Part shown: positions 35,642 to 45,330 of the stretch, piece by piece
How positions within the stretch are numbered: position 1 is the first letter of the stretch
Layout: every line of letters starts with the position of its first letter
Assembly: GCF_000478585.1 (NCBI RefSeq)
Contig: NZ_ARWI01000001.1
Location: forward strand, 1,054,001-1,118,000
Direction: 5' to 3'
DNA: 64,000 nucleotides
Source of the DNA: Thiomicrorhabdus sp. Kp2
Lineage (GTDB): Bacteria; Pseudomonadota; Gammaproteobacteria; Thiomicrospirales; Thiomicrospiraceae
Notes under the pieces: model-generated
Seen by the model: only the letters and a program-made list of their open reading frames with translations
What the model was told of the DNA's origin: nothing
Databases searched by the model: none
Made by a program: the position numbers and the translations under genes

Positions 35642-35833
35642 TTACTTACTCACTTTTTGACGAATGATGGTTTTAACACGCGCAATAGAACGACGAGTCG
35701 TTTTTAATTGTGCAGAGTTAGATAACTGACCAGTTGCATTTTGCATTCTTAAGTTGAATTGCTCTTTCAAAAGATCAAGCAATTCAGCATTAAGCTCTTC
35801 AACTGTTTTTTCATTTAATTCTTTAGCAGTCAT
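35642..35833 (-). CDS. rpmC: Large-subunit ribosomal protein uL29
   Basis: The 63-residue helical protein begins [20 protein letters not shown] and ends with the [17 protein letters not shown] block. Length equals that of E. coli L29. It sits near the exit tunnel, where SRP and trigger factor dock. Its start directly abuts the rplP stop codon. Confidence 0.98.
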   Translation of the reverse strand: MTAKELNEKTVEELNAELLDLLKEQFNLRMQNATGQLSNSAQLKTTRRSIARVKTIIRQKVSK

Positions 35834-36247
35834 TTACATCACCGTTCTTGTTACAACTTGTGTTTTAAAAGGTAATTTAGCCGCAGCAAGATCAAATGCC
35901 TCGCGCGCTAATTGCTCATTTACACCCTGGATTTCGTATAAAACGCGTCCTGGCTGAATTTGAGCTACCCAATATTCAACACTCCCCTTACCTTTACCCA
36001 TACGAACCTCAAGAGGTTTGTTTGTGATTGGCTTATCAGGGAATACGCGGATCCAAATTTTGGCTCCACGTTTAACGTGACGAGTCATAACACGACGACC
36101 AGCTTCGATTTGACGTGAAGTCATACGGCCTCTTTCTAAGGCTTTAAGACCAAAATCACCAAAGCTAACTTTGTTACCGACTTGTGCTAGACCACGGTTA
36201 CGTCCTTTGTGTACTTTTCTAAATTTTGTACGTTTAGGCATTAACAT
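35834..36247 (-). CDS. rplP: Large-subunit ribosomal protein uL16
   Basis: The 137-residue protein begins [20 protein letters not shown] and contains [20 protein letters not shown] and the [20 protein letters not shown] block. It contacts tRNA near the peptidyl-transferase centre. An alternative in-frame ATG lies two codons in. It is 14 bases after rpsC. Confidence 0.98.
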   Translation of the reverse strand: MLMPKRTKFRKVHKGRNRGLAQVGNKVSFGDFGLKALERGRMTSRQIEAGRRVMTRHVKRGAKIWIRVFPDKPITNKPLEVRMGKGKGSVEYWVAQIQPGRVLYEIQGVNEQLAREAFDLAAAKLPFKTQVVTRTVM

Positions 36248-36261
36248 AGTTGGAAATCCTT

Positions 36262-36942
36262 TTATTTACGGCCTTTTTTGCCCTTAGATTGATTATTGTC
36301 ATCTAATGCAAGCTTACCTAGCTTCTCACCTTTGAAGATCCATACTTTTACGCCAATTTTGCCGTAAGTTGTGTCAGCTTCAAAAGTTGCATAGTCGATA
36401 TCCGCACGGAAAGTATGAAGAGGAACACGCCCTTCTCTATACCATTCAGCACGTGCAATATCAGCACCGTTTAAACGACCTGAAACCGTAACCTTGATAC
36501 CTTCAGCACCAATACGCATTGCATTACCTACAGCACGTTTCATGGCACGACGGAACTGGATACGCTTCTCTAATTGCTGAGCAATAGACTCAGCAACCAA
36601 TTTAGCGTCTAGCTCAGGCTTTTTGATTTCTTCGATATTGATACTAACTGGTAAACCAGTTTTTGCTGAAAGCGCTGCTTTTAGCTTTTCAATATCTTCA
36701 CCCTTCTTACCAATAACAACACCCGGACGTGCAGTATGGATCGTTACACGAACGCCATTTGCAACACGTTCAATGTTGATTTTGCTGATAGAAGCATGCT
36801 TTAATTTTTTATTTAACTCGTTACGAATCTCAACATCACTGATTAAGTTATCAGAATAGTTTTTGCTATCCGCGTACCAACGAGAATTCCAATCTTTTGT
36901 GATCCCAAGACGAATCCCAATAGGATGAACTTTTTGACCCAT
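36262..36942 (-). CDS. rpsC: Small-subunit ribosomal protein uS3
   Basis: The 226-residue protein begins [20 protein letters not shown]. It has a type II KH domain with the [16 protein letters not shown] loop and the C-terminal domain from [21 protein letters not shown] basic tail ends it. It forms part of the mRNA entry helicase. Spacing to rplV is 11 bases. Confidence 0.98.
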   Translation of the reverse strand: MGQKVHPIGIRLGITKDWNSRWYADSKNYSDNLISDVEIRNELNKKLKHASISKINIERVANGVRVTIHTARPGVVIGKKGEDIEKLKAALSAKTGLPVSINIEEIKKPELDAKLVAESIAQQLEKRIQFRRAMKRAVGNAMRIGAEGIKVTVSGRLNGADIARAEWYREGRVPLHTFRADIDYATFEADTTYGKIGVKVWIFKGEKLGKLALDDNNQSKGKKGRK

Positions 36943-36953
36943 TCTGATTCTCC

Positions 36954-37286
36954 TTATTTATCGCCAACAGTGACAGTGATGTGACTGATACGTTTTAAAA
37001 TACGGTTACCACGACCTTTTGCACGAGCGCGCATACGCTTCATGATAGGTCCAGCATTAACATATGCTGCAGTAACTTTTAATTCATCGATATCAGCACC
37101 TTCATTATTTTCCGCATTTGCGATTGCAGAGTTAAGAACCTTTTTAATCAGGTCCGCTGCTTTTTTGTCGCTAAACGCTAAAATATTAACTGCTGTTTCC
37201 ACATCTTTACCACGGATTAAGTCTGCTACAAGGCGAGCTTTCTGTGGAGAGATACGAGCAAATTTATGTGTTGCACTTACTTGCAT
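36954..37286 (-). CDS. rplV: Large-subunit ribosomal protein uL22
   Basis: The 110-residue protein contains [20 protein letters not shown] and ends with the exit-tunnel hairpin [20 protein letters not shown]. Length equals that of E. coli L22. The hairpin residues implicated in macrolide response show no obvious deletion. It lies 12 bases after rpsS. Confidence 0.98.
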   Translation of the reverse strand: MQVSATHKFARISPQKARLVADLIRGKDVETAVNILAFSDKKAADLIKKVLNSAIANAENNEGADIDELKVTAAYVNAGPIMKRMRARAKGRGNRILKRISHITVTVGDK

Positions 37287-37298
37287 AATAATCCCCTA

Positions 37299-37574
37299 CT
37301 AGCGCTTAGCTTTCTTATCCGCAGCATGGCCGCGATAATAACGAGTCATTGAAAATTCACCCAATTTATGGCCAACCATGTTTTCTGATACGAAAACAGG
37401 AATATGCTCTTTACCGTTATGAACAGCAATTGTTAAGCCGATCATATCAGGTAAGATCATAGATCTACGTGACCATGTCTTAATTGGACGTTTATTACCA
37501 GATTCTTGTGCCTCTACCACTTTTTTATATAAGTGATGATCAACAAAAGGTCCTTTTTTAACTGAACGTGGCAT
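37299..37574 (-). CDS. rpsS: Small-subunit ribosomal protein uS19
   Basis: The 91-residue head protein begins [19 protein letters not shown] and contains [20 protein letters not shown] and the [16 protein letters not shown] block. It partners uS13 from the alpha operon in the 30S head. It lies 12 bases after rplB. Confidence 0.98.
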   Translation of the reverse strand: MPRSVKKGPFVDHHLYKKVVEAQESGNKRPIKTWSRRSMILPDMIGLTIAVHNGKEHIPVFVSENMVGHKLGEFSMTRYYRGHAADKKAKR

Positions 37575-37586
37575 CAGTGTCCTTCC

Positions 37587-38417
37587 TTATTTTTTGTTTC
37601 TACGACGTACGATCATTCCATCAGTACGTTTATTGCTACGAGTCTTCTTACCTTTAGTCGGAACACCCCATGGAGTAACAGGGTTACGACCACCAGAAGT
37701 ACGACCTTCACCACCACCATGTGGGTGGTCAACAGGGTTCATCGCAACACCTCGAACAGTAGGACGAACACCGCGCCAGCGCTTAGCACCTGCCTTACCT
37801 AGCTTACGTAAGCTATGCTCAGAGTTACCAACTTCACCAATGGTTGCCTTACACTCAGCAAGAATCTTACGCATTTCACCAGAACGTAAACGAACTAGCA
37901 CGTAAAGACCATCTTTACCAACGATTGAAGCAGAAGCTCCAGCAGAACGTGCAATTTGTGCACCTTTTCCTGGACGCATCTCTAAGTTATGTACGATAGT
38001 ACCCACTGGGATATTACGCAGCGGTAAACAGTTACCTGTCTTAATCGCTACATGATCACCAGTTTCAATCACATCACCAGCGACTAAATTCTTAGGAGCG
38101 ATGATATAAGCACGTTCACCATCCGCATACTTTAATAATGCGATGTGAGCTGAACGGTTAGGATCATATTCAAGACGTTCAACAGTGGCTGGAACTCCAG
38201 CTTTAGAACGTTTGAAATCAACCATACGGTAATGCTGTTTGTGACCACCACCGTGATGACGAACAGTAATACGACCGTTGTTGTTACGACCACCTGATTT
38301 TGATTTCTTTTCAAGTAGAGCTGAATGAGGTTTACCTTTATGTAAATCTGGCTCAACAACACTTACAACAAATCGACGACCTGGAGAAGTCGGTTTTGAT
38401 TTTTTAATAATTGCCAT
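37587..38417 (-). CDS. rplB: Large-subunit ribosomal protein uL2
   Basis: The 276-residue protein is required for subunit joining and peptidyl transfer. It contains the N-terminal OB-fold ([20 protein letters not shown]) and the C-terminal SH3-like domain. The universally conserved loop [20 protein letters not shown] includes the key histidine. Length is close to E. coli L2 (273). It lies 11 bases after rplW. Confidence 0.98.
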   Translation of the reverse strand: MAIIKKSKPTSPGRRFVVSVVEPDLHKGKPHSALLEKKSKSGGRNNNGRITVRHHGGGHKQHYRMVDFKRSKAGVPATVERLEYDPNRSAHIALLKYADGERAYIIAPKNLVAGDVIETGDHVAIKTGNCLPLRNIPVGTIVHNLEMRPGKGAQIARSAGASASIVGKDGLYVLVRLRSGEMRKILAECKATIGEVGNSEHSLRKLGKAGAKRWRGVRPTVRGVAMNPVDHPHGGGEGRTSGGRNPVTPWGVPTKGKKTRSNKRTDGMIVRRRNKK

Positions 38418-38428
38418 GCGTGAACTCC

Positions 38429-38725
38429 TTATTCAGCTGAAGCGAAGTCAATGTCTTGACCAGGCGCTAAACGTACGATTGCTTTACGCACACCATTACG
38501 CTGTCCTTGACGGCCTTTGAACACTTTACGCTTACCTTTAAGGTTAATCATATTTACAGACTGAACCTTAACATCAAATAAAGATTCAACTGCTTGCTTT
38601 ACCTCAGTCTTAGTTGCTGTAGGTTCAACTTTAAATACGTATTGACCAGTAGCATCAGCCATGATTGCTGATTTTTCAGAAACATGCGGTGCTAGCAATA
38701 CTTTTAGAATTCTTTCTTGATTCAT
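38429..38725 (-). CDS. rplW: Large-subunit ribosomal protein uL23
   Basis: The 98-residue exit-site protein contains [20 protein letters not shown] and [20 protein letters not shown], ending in [20 protein letters not shown]. It is the docking site for trigger factor and SRP. Its ATG overlaps the rplD stop codon as ATGA, implying translational coupling. Confidence 0.98.
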   Translation of the reverse strand: MNQERILKVLLAPHVSEKSAIMADATGQYVFKVEPTATKTEVKQAVESLFDVKVQSVNMINLKGKRKVFKGRQGQRNGVRKAIVRLAPGQDIDFASAE

Positions 38726-39342
38726 GCTAATTGCTCCTCTAGCTGCTTAACTGCACCTTGAGTCATTACAACATTCTGAAAACCGATAAGGCTAACAGGG
38801 TCAATTGACGCAACATCACAAACATCCGCACCATAAAGGTTACGTGCTGACAAGTATAAATACTCATCAAAACCTTCAGTGATAACCAACGCATCAGTAA
38901 TATTTAACTGTGCAAGCTTAGCATTAAATTCTTTAGTCTTTGGTGCTTCAACCTTGAACTCATCAACCACAATTAAACGACCAGTACGTGCCAATTCAGC
39001 CACGATAGAGCGCATAGCACCACGGTACATTTTCTTGTTTACTTTTTGAGAGAAATCACGGTTATGACCAGGGAACGCGCGTCCACCACCAACCCAGATA
39101 GGGCTACGGATAGTACCAGCACGTGCACGACCAGTTCCTTTTTGGTTCCAAGGCTTAGCACCACCACCACTTACTGCGGCACGGTTCTTCTGACCCTTAG
39201 TTCCTTGACGTCCTGCATTCATGTATGCAGTCACTACTTGGTGTACTAGCGCTTCATTGAAGTCCACACCAAATAAGGCATCAGAAACAGCAACTGTACC
39301 GTTTTCCTTACCTGAAGCTAATTCGATTAGTTTTAAATCCAT
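38722..39342 (-). CDS. rplD: Large-subunit ribosomal protein uL4
   Basis: The 206-residue protein begins [20 protein letters not shown]. It contains the tunnel-loop region [20 protein letters not shown] and ends with [17 protein letters not shown]. The frame is open further upstream into rplC, but the ATG at 39342 has an AAGGTGG site at good spacing and gives the family length; an ATG directly before it is also possible. In E. coli L4 represses its own operon through a long leader, which is not obvious here. Confidence 0.95.
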   Translation of the reverse strand: MDLKLIELASGKENGTVAVSDALFGVDFNEALVHQVVTAYMNAGRQGTKGQKNRAAVSGGGAKPWNQKGTGRARAGTIRSPIWVGGGRAFPGHNRDFSQKVNKKMYRGAMRSIVAELARTGRLIVVDEFKVEAPKTKEFNAKLAQLNITDALVITEGFDEYLYLSARNLYGADVCDVASIDPVSLIGFQNVVMTQGAVKQLEEQLA

Positions 39343-39352
39343 CATGCCCACC

Positions 39353-39988
39353 TTACTTAACAGCTTTACGAACAATGACAGTACTATTTTTAGCACCAGG
39401 GACTGCACCCTTAATCAATAACAGACCATTTTCTGCATCAACTTTCACTAAATCTAAGTTCTGTGTTGTTTGACGAACATCACCCATGTGACCAGACATT
39501 TTCTTACCTTTGAAAACGCGACCTGGAGTTTGGTTTTGCCCGATTGAACCGTTTGAACGGTGAGAGATCGAGTTACCGTGAGTTGCATCCTGCATACCGA
39601 AGTTATGACGCTTAATACCACCTTGGAAACCTTTACCCTTAGTCGTACCAGTTACATCAACAACTGCGATTTCATTGAAACGCTCAACTGTTAACTCAGA
39701 ACCTACTTCAAGACCTTCCATTTCTGCATCATCTGCACGGAATTCCCAAAGACCTCTACCAGCTTCAACACCTGCCTTAGCAAAATGTCCAGCAGCAGGC
39801 TTGCTTACGCGGCCTGCATGCACTGATCCAGCGGTAACCTGAATCGCAGAATAACCATCAGACTCAAGAGTCTTAATTTGTGTAATACGGTTAGGTGAAA
39901 CTTCAACTACTGTTACAGGAGTTGAAATACCTTCGTCGTTAAATACACGAGTCATTCCGATTTTTTTACCAATGATACCAATACTCAT
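39353..39988 (-). CDS. rplC: Large-subunit ribosomal protein uL3
   Basis: The 211-residue assembly-initiator protein begins [20 protein letters not shown]. It contains [20 protein letters not shown] and the [20 protein letters not shown] block with the glutamine that PrmB methylates in E. coli. It follows rpsJ by 61 bases. Confidence 0.98.
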   Translation of the reverse strand: MSIGIIGKKIGMTRVFNDEGISTPVTVVEVSPNRITQIKTLESDGYSAIQVTAGSVHAGRVSKPAAGHFAKAGVEAGRGLWEFRADDAEMEGLEVGSELTVERFNEIAVVDVTGTTKGKGFQGGIKRHNFGMQDATHGNSISHRSNGSIGQNQTPGRVFKGKKMSGHMGDVRQTTQNLDLVKVDAENGLLLIKGAVPGAKNSTVIVRKAVK

Positions 39989-40049
39989 ATCATTACCTCA
40001 TTATTATAAAGTTGCGAGTCATTACGATTGATGACACGCTTTCTACGAA

Positions 40050-40361
40050 TTAACGTAGTTCCAATTGAACGTCTACACCAGCAGCTAAGTCTAACTTCAT
40101 CAATGCATCAACAGTTTTTTCTGTTGGATCAACAATGTCTAACAAACGCTTGTGAGTACGAATTTCATACTGATCACGAGCATCTTTATTCACGTGCGGT
40201 GAGATCAAAATTGTGAAACGCTCTTTACGAGTTGGCATTGGAATTGGACCGCGTACTTGCGCACCAGTTCTTTTTGCAGTTTCCGTAATTTCTCGAGCTG
40301 ATTGATCGATTAAACGGTGATCAAACGCTTTCAAGCGAATACGAATATTTTGAGTCGCCAT
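40050..40361 (-). CDS. rpsJ: Small-subunit ribosomal protein uS10 (transcription factor NusE)
   Basis: The 103-residue protein contains [20 protein letters not shown] and [20 protein letters not shown]. Besides its place in the 30S head, S10 is NusE in NusB/NusG antitermination. It is the first gene of the S10 block and has its own promoter about 70 bases upstream. Confidence 0.98.
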   Translation of the reverse strand: MATQNIRIRLKAFDHRLIDQSAREITETAKRTGAQVRGPIPMPTRKERFTILISPHVNKDARDQYEIRTHKRLLDIVDPTEKTVDALMKLDLAAGVDVQLELR

Positions 40362-40429
40362 AATTATTCTCTTTTATTTAGAATATAGAAAAGCATGCCT
40401 TTTTAGTGGCATACAAACTAAGGGAGCGG

Positions 40430-40458
40430 ATTATAGCAACTAAATTAAATAAAAACAA
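40430..40458 (-). promoter_or_regulatory. Promoter of the S10 block
   Basis: On the minus strand TTGTTT (plus 40453-40458), a 17-base spacer and a consensus TATAAT (plus 40430-40435) precede rpsJ by about 70 bases. The short leader holds a GCATGCC/GGCATAC hairpin rather than a long L4-type regulatory leader. Confidence 0.65.
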
Positions 40459-40805
40459 GCCCTTAACTCAATCATTAATAGAGTAAATAATTCAACTAAT
40501 TTGCCCTAGCGAAACCAACATTAACAATAGACACAGCATCACAAATACCCAATTGATGCCACTTTACAAACAAAAACGTTATGCAGACTGAATATACCAT
40601 TTATCCATTCCGCTTCATTCTTATGGTAAAACCATATTATTTATTTATATTAATCATGGTTAATTAAAATTTAATTTAGTTTTACCAGGCCTGGTAATTT
40701 TGGATTTGCAGTTCAGAGAAAACCTTCTGAACTGTTTGTTTTTATTCTACGAATAAAATCAAATTAATACACCGTAGCTCGGAAATTTCTACACGAATTT
40801 TTGAC
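40459..40805. other. Gap between tuf copy 1 and the S10 promoter
   Basis: These 347 AT-rich bases have no gene. They contain an exact palindrome copy (40682-40697). A 9-bp hairpin CAGTTCAGA/TCTGAACTG (40709-40734) follows, with a T-rich tail on the plus strand. A small plus-strand RNA ending there is conceivable but no promoter was convincing. Confidence 0.6.
40682..40697. repeat. Exact copy of the TTACCAGGCCTGGTAA palindrome
   Basis: It stands alone in the tuf-rpsJ gap, 160 bases from the nearest gene end, so here it is neither a ribosome-site blocker nor an adjacent terminator. Confidence 0.9.
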
Positions 40806-40835
40806 ACAAAAAAAGGAGCCGAAGCTCCCTTTTTA
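40806..40835 (-). terminator. Terminator of the str block after tuf copy 1
   Basis: GGAGC/GCTCC pair around a tetraloop that reads TTCG on the minus strand, with seven A on one side and five T on the other. It follows the tuf stop by 24 bases and could work in both directions. Confidence 0.88.
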
Positions 40836-40858
40836 TAACAAATGAATGTTATCTAAAA

Positions 40859-42049
40859 TCAGTCAATAATTTTAGCAACAACACCTGCACCAACTGTACG
40901 TCCACCTTCACGGATGGCAAAACGTAAACCTTCTGACATCGCGATTGGGTTGATTAAAGTAACAGTCATTTGTACGTTATCACCTGGCATAACCATTTCT
41001 GTTCCTGCTGGTAATTCACATGCACCTGTTACGTCCGTTGTACGGAAGTAAAACTGTGGACGGTATCCGTTGAAGAATGGAGTGTGACGTCCACCTTCGT
41101 CTTTACCTAAAACATAGACTTCAGCTTCGAACTTAGTATGTGGTTTTACAGTCCCTTTGTGTGCTAGAACTTGTCCACGTTCGATATCTTCACGTTTAGT
41201 ACCACGTAAAAGAATACCTACGTTGTCACCCGCTTCACCTTGGTCAAGCAGTTTACGGAACATTTCTACACCTGTAACTGTCGTTGTTTGAGTATCGCGA
41301 ATACCAACGATTTCGATCTCTTCACCTACTTTTACAACACCTGTTTCTACACGACCAGTGGCTACTGTTCCACGACCTTGGATTGAGAAGATGTCTTCTA
41401 CAGGCATTAGGAATGGCTTGTCTGTTTCACGTACTGGATCTGGGATGTAAGCATCTAGAGCGTCTACTAGACGTCCGATAGCTGGTGCTCCGATTTCTGA
41501 CTGGTCATCAGCAATGGCTAGTGTTGCTGAACCAACGATAACTGGAGTGTCATCACCTGGGAATTCGTACATGTCTAGAAGTTCACGAACTTCCATCTCT
41601 ACGAGTTCCATTAGCTCTTCGTCATCAACCATATCGGCTTTGTTTAGGAATACTACGATGTATGGTACACCTACCTGACGTGATAGAAGGATGTGCTCAC
41701 GTGTTTGTGGCATTGGTCCGTCTGCTGCTGAACATACTAGGATTGCGCCATCCATCTGTGCCGCACCTGTGATCATGTTTTTAACATAGTCGGCGTGACC
41801 TGGGCAGTCTACGTGTGCGTAGTGACGTGTATCTGATTCATATTCAACGTGTGACGTTGAAATCGTGATACCACGATCTCTTTCTTCTGGTGCGTTGTCA
41901 ATCGATGCGAAATCTTTGATGTCTCCACCGAATTTTTTACCTTGTACGATTGTTAATGCCGCCGTTAGAGTTGTTTTACCATGGTCAACGTGACCGATAG
42001 TCCCAACGTTTACGTGTAGCTTCGCGCGTTCAAATTTTTCTTTTGCCAT
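40859..42049 (-). CDS. tuf: Elongation factor Tu, copy 1
   Basis: The 396-residue GTPase delivers aminoacyl-tRNA to the ribosome. The P-loop [10 protein letters not shown], switch [15 protein letters not shown] and base-recognition [11 protein letters not shown] motifs are intact, followed by two beta-barrel domains. It lies 64 bases after fusA, the standard str arrangement. The coding sequence appears identical to copy 2 at 57211-58401 at every line compared. The stop codon here is TGA, in copy 2 TAA, so identity ends exactly at the last sense codon. Confidence 0.98.
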   Translation of the reverse strand: MAKEKFERAKLHVNVGTIGHVDHGKTTLTAALTIVQGKKFGGDIKDFASIDNAPEERDRGITISTSHVEYESDTRHYAHVDCPGHADYVKNMITGAAQMDGAILVCSAADGPMPQTREHILLSRQVGVPYIVVFLNKADMVDDEELMELVEMEVRELLDMYEFPGDDTPVIVGSATLAIADDQSEIGAPAIGRLVDALDAYIPDPVRETDKPFLMPVEDIFSIQGRGTVATGRVETGVVKVGEEIEIVGIRDTQTTTVTGVEMFRKLLDQGEAGDNVGILLRGTKREDIERGQVLAHKGTVKPHTKFEAEVYVLGKDEGGRHTPFFNGYRPQFYFRTTDVTGACELPAGTEMVMPGDNVQMTVTLINPIAMSEGLRFAIREGGRTVGAGVVAKIID

Positions 42050-42071
42050 TTTAAAATACCTATATTAAGCA

Positions 42072-42094
42072 AAGACCCACCTATTGAGCGGGTC
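42072..42094 (-). other. Hairpin between fusA and tuf copy 1
   Basis: AGACCC and GGGTCT form a 6-bp stem around an 11-base loop in the 64-base intercistronic gap. No strong T-run follows on the minus strand (CTTTGC), so RNA processing or stability is more likely than termination. Confidence 0.4.
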
Positions 42095-42113
42095 TAGATT
42101 TAACTAAAATTAA

Positions 42114-44216
42114 TTAAGCGCCTTTTTTAGCACTTGCAATGATTTCTTCTTGGATATTACGAGGTGCATCATTATATTTCTCAAATACCATGCTGTAGTT
42201 TGCACGACCCTGAGTTAATGAACGCATTGAGTTTGAATATCCAAACATCTCTGAAAGCGGTACTTCAGCTTTGATTGATTTACCAGTAGGAATATCATCC
42301 ATACTTGAAACCATACCACGACGACGGTTCAGGTCACCGATGATATCACCCATGTACTCTTCAGGAGTCGTAACTTCTACCGCCATAATAGGCTCAAGAA
42401 TTACTGGGTTTGCTTGCTGTGTACCATTTTTGATACCCATACCAGCTGCAACAGAGAACGCCATTTCGTTCGAGTCAACATCATGGTAAGAACCATCAAT
42501 AAGCTCAACACCAACATCAACCATTGGGAAGCCTGCAATTACACCGCTTTCTAGCTGTGCTTTAGCACCTTTCTCAACAGCACCAATGTATTCACGAGGA
42601 ACGGCACCACCAACGATAGAGTTAACAAATTCAAAACCAGAACCTGCTTCACGTGGGTAGATTTTGAATACAACGTGACCATACTGACCACGACCACCAG
42701 ACTGACGTACAAATTTACCGTCTGCTTCAACTGCTGTTTTGATCGTTTCACGGTAAGAAACTTGAGGTGCACCAACGTTCGCTTCAACACTGAATTCACG
42801 CTTCATACGGTCAACAATGATATCTAAGTGAAGCTCACCCATACCAGAGATGATTGTTTGATTTGTTTCTTCATCAGAGTGAACACGGAATGATGGATCT
42901 TCAGCAGCAAGCTTCTGTAGTGCAATACCCATTTTCTCTTGGTCAGCCTTAGTTTTTGGCTCGATAGCAATCGAGATAACTGGCTCTGGGAATTCCATAC
43001 GCTCAAGAATAATCTTATTGTCTGGATCACACAATGTATCACCAGTAGTAGTATCTTTAAGACCTACCGCACAAGCAATATCACCTGCACGCACTTCTTT
43101 GATCTCTTCACGAGAGTTAGAGTGCATCTGAAGGATACGACCAACACGTTCACGCTTAGCTTTTACTGAGTTATATACAGGGCTACCCGCCGCTAATACA
43201 CCAGAGTAAACACGGAAGAATGTTAGAGTACCAACATAAGGGTCAGTCATGATTTTAAATGCTAATGAAGCAAATGGCTCATCGTCTGTTGAGTGACGCT
43301 CTGCTGGAGTACCATCTTCAAGTTCACCTTGAATAGCAGGAACATCCATTGGTGCAGGCATGTAATCAATTACACCATCAAGTAATGTTTGAACACCTTT
43401 GTTTTTAAAGGCAGAACCACAAAACATTGGTACGATTTCAACATCGATACAACGCTGGCGAATACCGGCTTTAATATCTTCTTCAGATAGATCACCTTCT
43501 TCAAGATACTTATCCATAAGCTCTTCAGAAGCTTCAGCAGCCGTTTCTACCATTTTTTCACGCCATTCTTGCGCTAGCTCAACCATGTCTTCTGGAATGT
43601 CTTCATAAGTATATTCCATACCCATGTTTTCTTCAGCCCAATAGATTGCCTTCATCTTAACAAGGTCAACAACACCACGGAACGTCTCTTCAGCACCAAT
43701 AGGTAACTGCATAGGAACAGGGTTAGCACCTAAACGGTCAATAACCATTTGGTTTACGTTTAGGAAGTTTGCCCCCGCACGGTCCATCTTATTGACGAAG
43801 CCCATACGTGGAACACCATATTTATCAGCCTGACGCCATACAGTCTCAGACTGAGGCTCAACACCAGATACAGAACAGAAACAAGTTACAGCACCATCTA
43901 ATACACGTAAAGAACGTTCTACTTCGATTGTGAAGTCAACGTGACCTGGAGTATCAATGATATTAATACGGTGCTCTGGGTATTGCTTAGCCATACCGCT
44001 CCAGTGACAAGTTGTCGCTGCAGAAGTGATAGTAATACCACGTTCCTGCTCCTGCTCCATCCAGTCCATAGTCGCACCACCGTCATGAACCTCACCAATC
44101 TTATGAGATACACCGGTATAGTAAAGGATACGTTCAGTTGTAGTTGTTTTACCCGCATCAATGTGGGCCATGATACCGATATTACGATATCTGTCTAAAG
44201 GGTGTTTACGTGCCAC
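42114..44216 (-). CDS. fusA: Elongation factor G
   Basis: The 700-residue translocase GTPase shows G1 [19 protein letters not shown], switch [22 protein letters not shown] and G4 [10 protein letters not shown]. Domain II ([20 protein letters not shown]) and domains IV-V ([33 protein letters not shown]) follow. Length is close to E. coli EF-G (704). It lies 60 bases after rpsG and precedes tuf. Confidence 0.98.
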   Translation of the reverse strand: MARKHPLDRYRNIGIMAHIDAGKTTTTERILYYTGVSHKIGEVHDGGATMDWMEQEQERGITITSAATTCHWSGMAKQYPEHRINIIDTPGHVDFTIEVERSLRVLDGAVTCFCSVSGVEPQSETVWRQADKYGVPRMGFVNKMDRAGANFLNVNQMVIDRLGANPVPMQLPIGAEETFRGVVDLVKMKAIYWAEENMGMEYTYEDIPEDMVELAQEWREKMVETAAEASEELMDKYLEEGDLSEEDIKAGIRQRCIDVEIVPMFCGSAFKNKGVQTLLDGVIDYMPAPMDVPAIQGELEDGTPAERHSTDDEPFASLAFKIMTDPYVGTLTFFRVYSGVLAAGSPVYNSVKAKRERVGRILQMHSNSREEIKEVRAGDIACAVGLKDTTTGDTLCDPDNKIILERMEFPEPVISIAIEPKTKADQEKMGIALQKLAAEDPSFRVHSDEETNQTIISGMGELHLDIIVDRMKREFSVEANVGAPQVSYRETIKTAVEADGKFVRQSGGRGQYGHVVFKIYPREAGSGFEFVNSIVGGAVPREYIGAVEKGAKAQLESGVIAGFPMVDVGVELIDGSYHDVDSNEMAFSVAAGMGIKNGTQQANPVILEPIMAVEVTTPEEYMGDIIGDLNRRRGMVSSMDDIPTGKSIKAEVPLSEMFGYSNSMRSLTQGRANYSMVFEKYNDAPRNIQEEIIASAKKGA

Positions 44217-44251
44217 TTTATTAACCTTTTATTAAAAACATAAATAACAAA

Positions 44252-44267
44252 GGCCCTATTTAGGGCC
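44252..44267 (-). other. Hairpin between rpsG and fusA
   Basis: GGCCCT-ATTT-AGGGCC is a perfect 6-bp stem-loop in the 60-base gap. E. coli uses this gap for S7 autoregulation of the str operon, so this structure is a candidate S7 or processing target. Confidence 0.4.
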
Positions 44268-44276
44268 CTCTTCAGA

Positions 44277-44750
44277 TTACCAACGGAAATGCGAGAAGGC
44301 TTTGTTAGCCTCTGCCATTCTATGGGTATCTTCTTTTTTCTTGATAGCCGAACCACGATTCTCTAGTGCGTCACCTAACTCACCAGCTAATCTTAGCATC
44401 ATGCCTTTTTCACTACGCTTACGTGAAGCTTCTACAAGCCAACGCATCGCTAAAGCTACTTTACGATCTGGGCGAACTTCAACAGGAACCTGATAAGTTG
44501 CACCACCTACGCGGCGAGACTTAACCTCAACCATAGGACCGATGTTATCTAATGCTTCTCTTAGTAGTGACGCATGTTCACCACCTTTTTTACGCTCAAC
44601 TAAAACATCTAGCGCATCATAAACGATCTTTTCAGCAACTGCTTTCTTACCGCTTACCATAATCATGTTAACGAATTTTGTTAACGTTGTATCACCAAAC
44701 TTAGGATCAGGTAGAACCTGACGTTTTGGTATTTCTCTTCTTCTTGCCAT
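44277..44750 (-). CDS. rpsG: Small-subunit ribosomal protein uS7
   Basis: The 157-residue 16S primary-binding protein begins [20 protein letters not shown] and contains the [40 protein letters not shown] and [20 protein letters not shown] blocks. The C-terminus ends at the tryptophan, like the shorter S7 forms. S7 is the str-operon repressor in E. coli. It lies 64 bases after rpsL. Confidence 0.98.
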   Translation of the reverse strand: MARRREIPKRQVLPDPKFGDTTLTKFVNMIMVSGKKAVAEKIVYDALDVLVERKKGGEHASLLREALDNIGPMVEVKSRRVGGATYQVPVEVRPDRKVALAMRWLVEASRKRSEKGMMLRLAGELGDALENRGSAIKKKEDTHRMAEANKAFSHFRW

Positions 44751-44814
44751 TCTTAACTCTTCCGGTATAAATTGAACACAAATTGTTGCAAAACGTATGT
44801 TTAAAAGTTAGCTA

Positions 44815-45189
44815 CTAACCTTTAGGACGTTTTGCACCGTACTTAGAACGACCTTGTTTACGATCAGAAACGCCAGCGCAATCTAATGCACCACGTACTG
44901 TGTGATATCGCACACCAGGTAAATCTTTTACACGACCACCACGGATAAGGATCACCGAGTGCTCTTGAAGGTTATGACCTTCACCACCAATATAGGAAGC
45001 TACTTCATAACCGTTCGTTAAACGTACACGCGCAACTTTACGCAGAGCAGAGTTAGGCTTCTTAGGGGTTGTTGTATAAACACGCGTACAAACACCACGA
45101 CGCTGAGGACATGCCTGCAACGCTGCAACGTTAGAAACTTTACGCTTATCTTTACGCGGCTTACGCACCAACTGGTTAATAGTCGCCAT
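44815..45189 (-). CDS. rpsL: Small-subunit ribosomal protein uS12
   Basis: The 124-residue decoding-centre protein begins [20 protein letters not shown]. It has both streptomycin-relevant loops in wild-type form: [20 protein letters not shown] and [17 protein letters not shown]. It is the first gene of the str block and has its own promoter in the gap behind rpoC. Confidence 0.98.
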   Translation of the reverse strand: MATINQLVRKPRKDKRKVSNVAALQACPQRRGVCTRVYTTTPKKPNSALRKVARVRLTNGYEVASYIGGEGHNLQEHSVILIRGGRVKDLPGVRYHTVRGALDCAGVSDRKQGRSKYGAKRPKG

Positions 45190-45231
45190 TAAATTTTCTC
45201 CAAATTTGAGATTAACTCTTACATATACGAA

Positions 45232-45247
45232 AGTGCAGGCCTGGTAA
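45232..45247. repeat. Half-preserved palindrome copy in the rpsL leader
   Basis: AGTGCAGGCCTGGTAA keeps the core and right arm but not the left arm. It is followed by TTTACC, making a second small GGTAA-T-TTACC dyad. It lies in the transcribed leader between the promoter and rpsL. Confidence 0.7.
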
Positions 45248-45275
45248 TTTACCTGACCTACAAATTAGGATGAGG

Positions 45276-45304
45276 ATTTTAGAGACCTAAAGTCAATAAG
45301 TCAA
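45276..45304 (-). promoter_or_regulatory. Promoter of the str block
   Basis: On the minus strand TTGACT (plus 45299-45304), a 17-base spacer and TAAAAT (plus 45276-45281) stand between rpoC and rpsL. About 85 bases of leader follow. Confidence 0.65.
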
Positions 45305-45330
45305 GCATTAACTACTTGAATTTATTTAAC

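Noticed and set aside
39343-39408. 22-codon N-terminal extension of rplD
   Set aside because: It overlaps the end of rplC and is not found in uL4; the ATG at 39342 has the ribosome site and family length.
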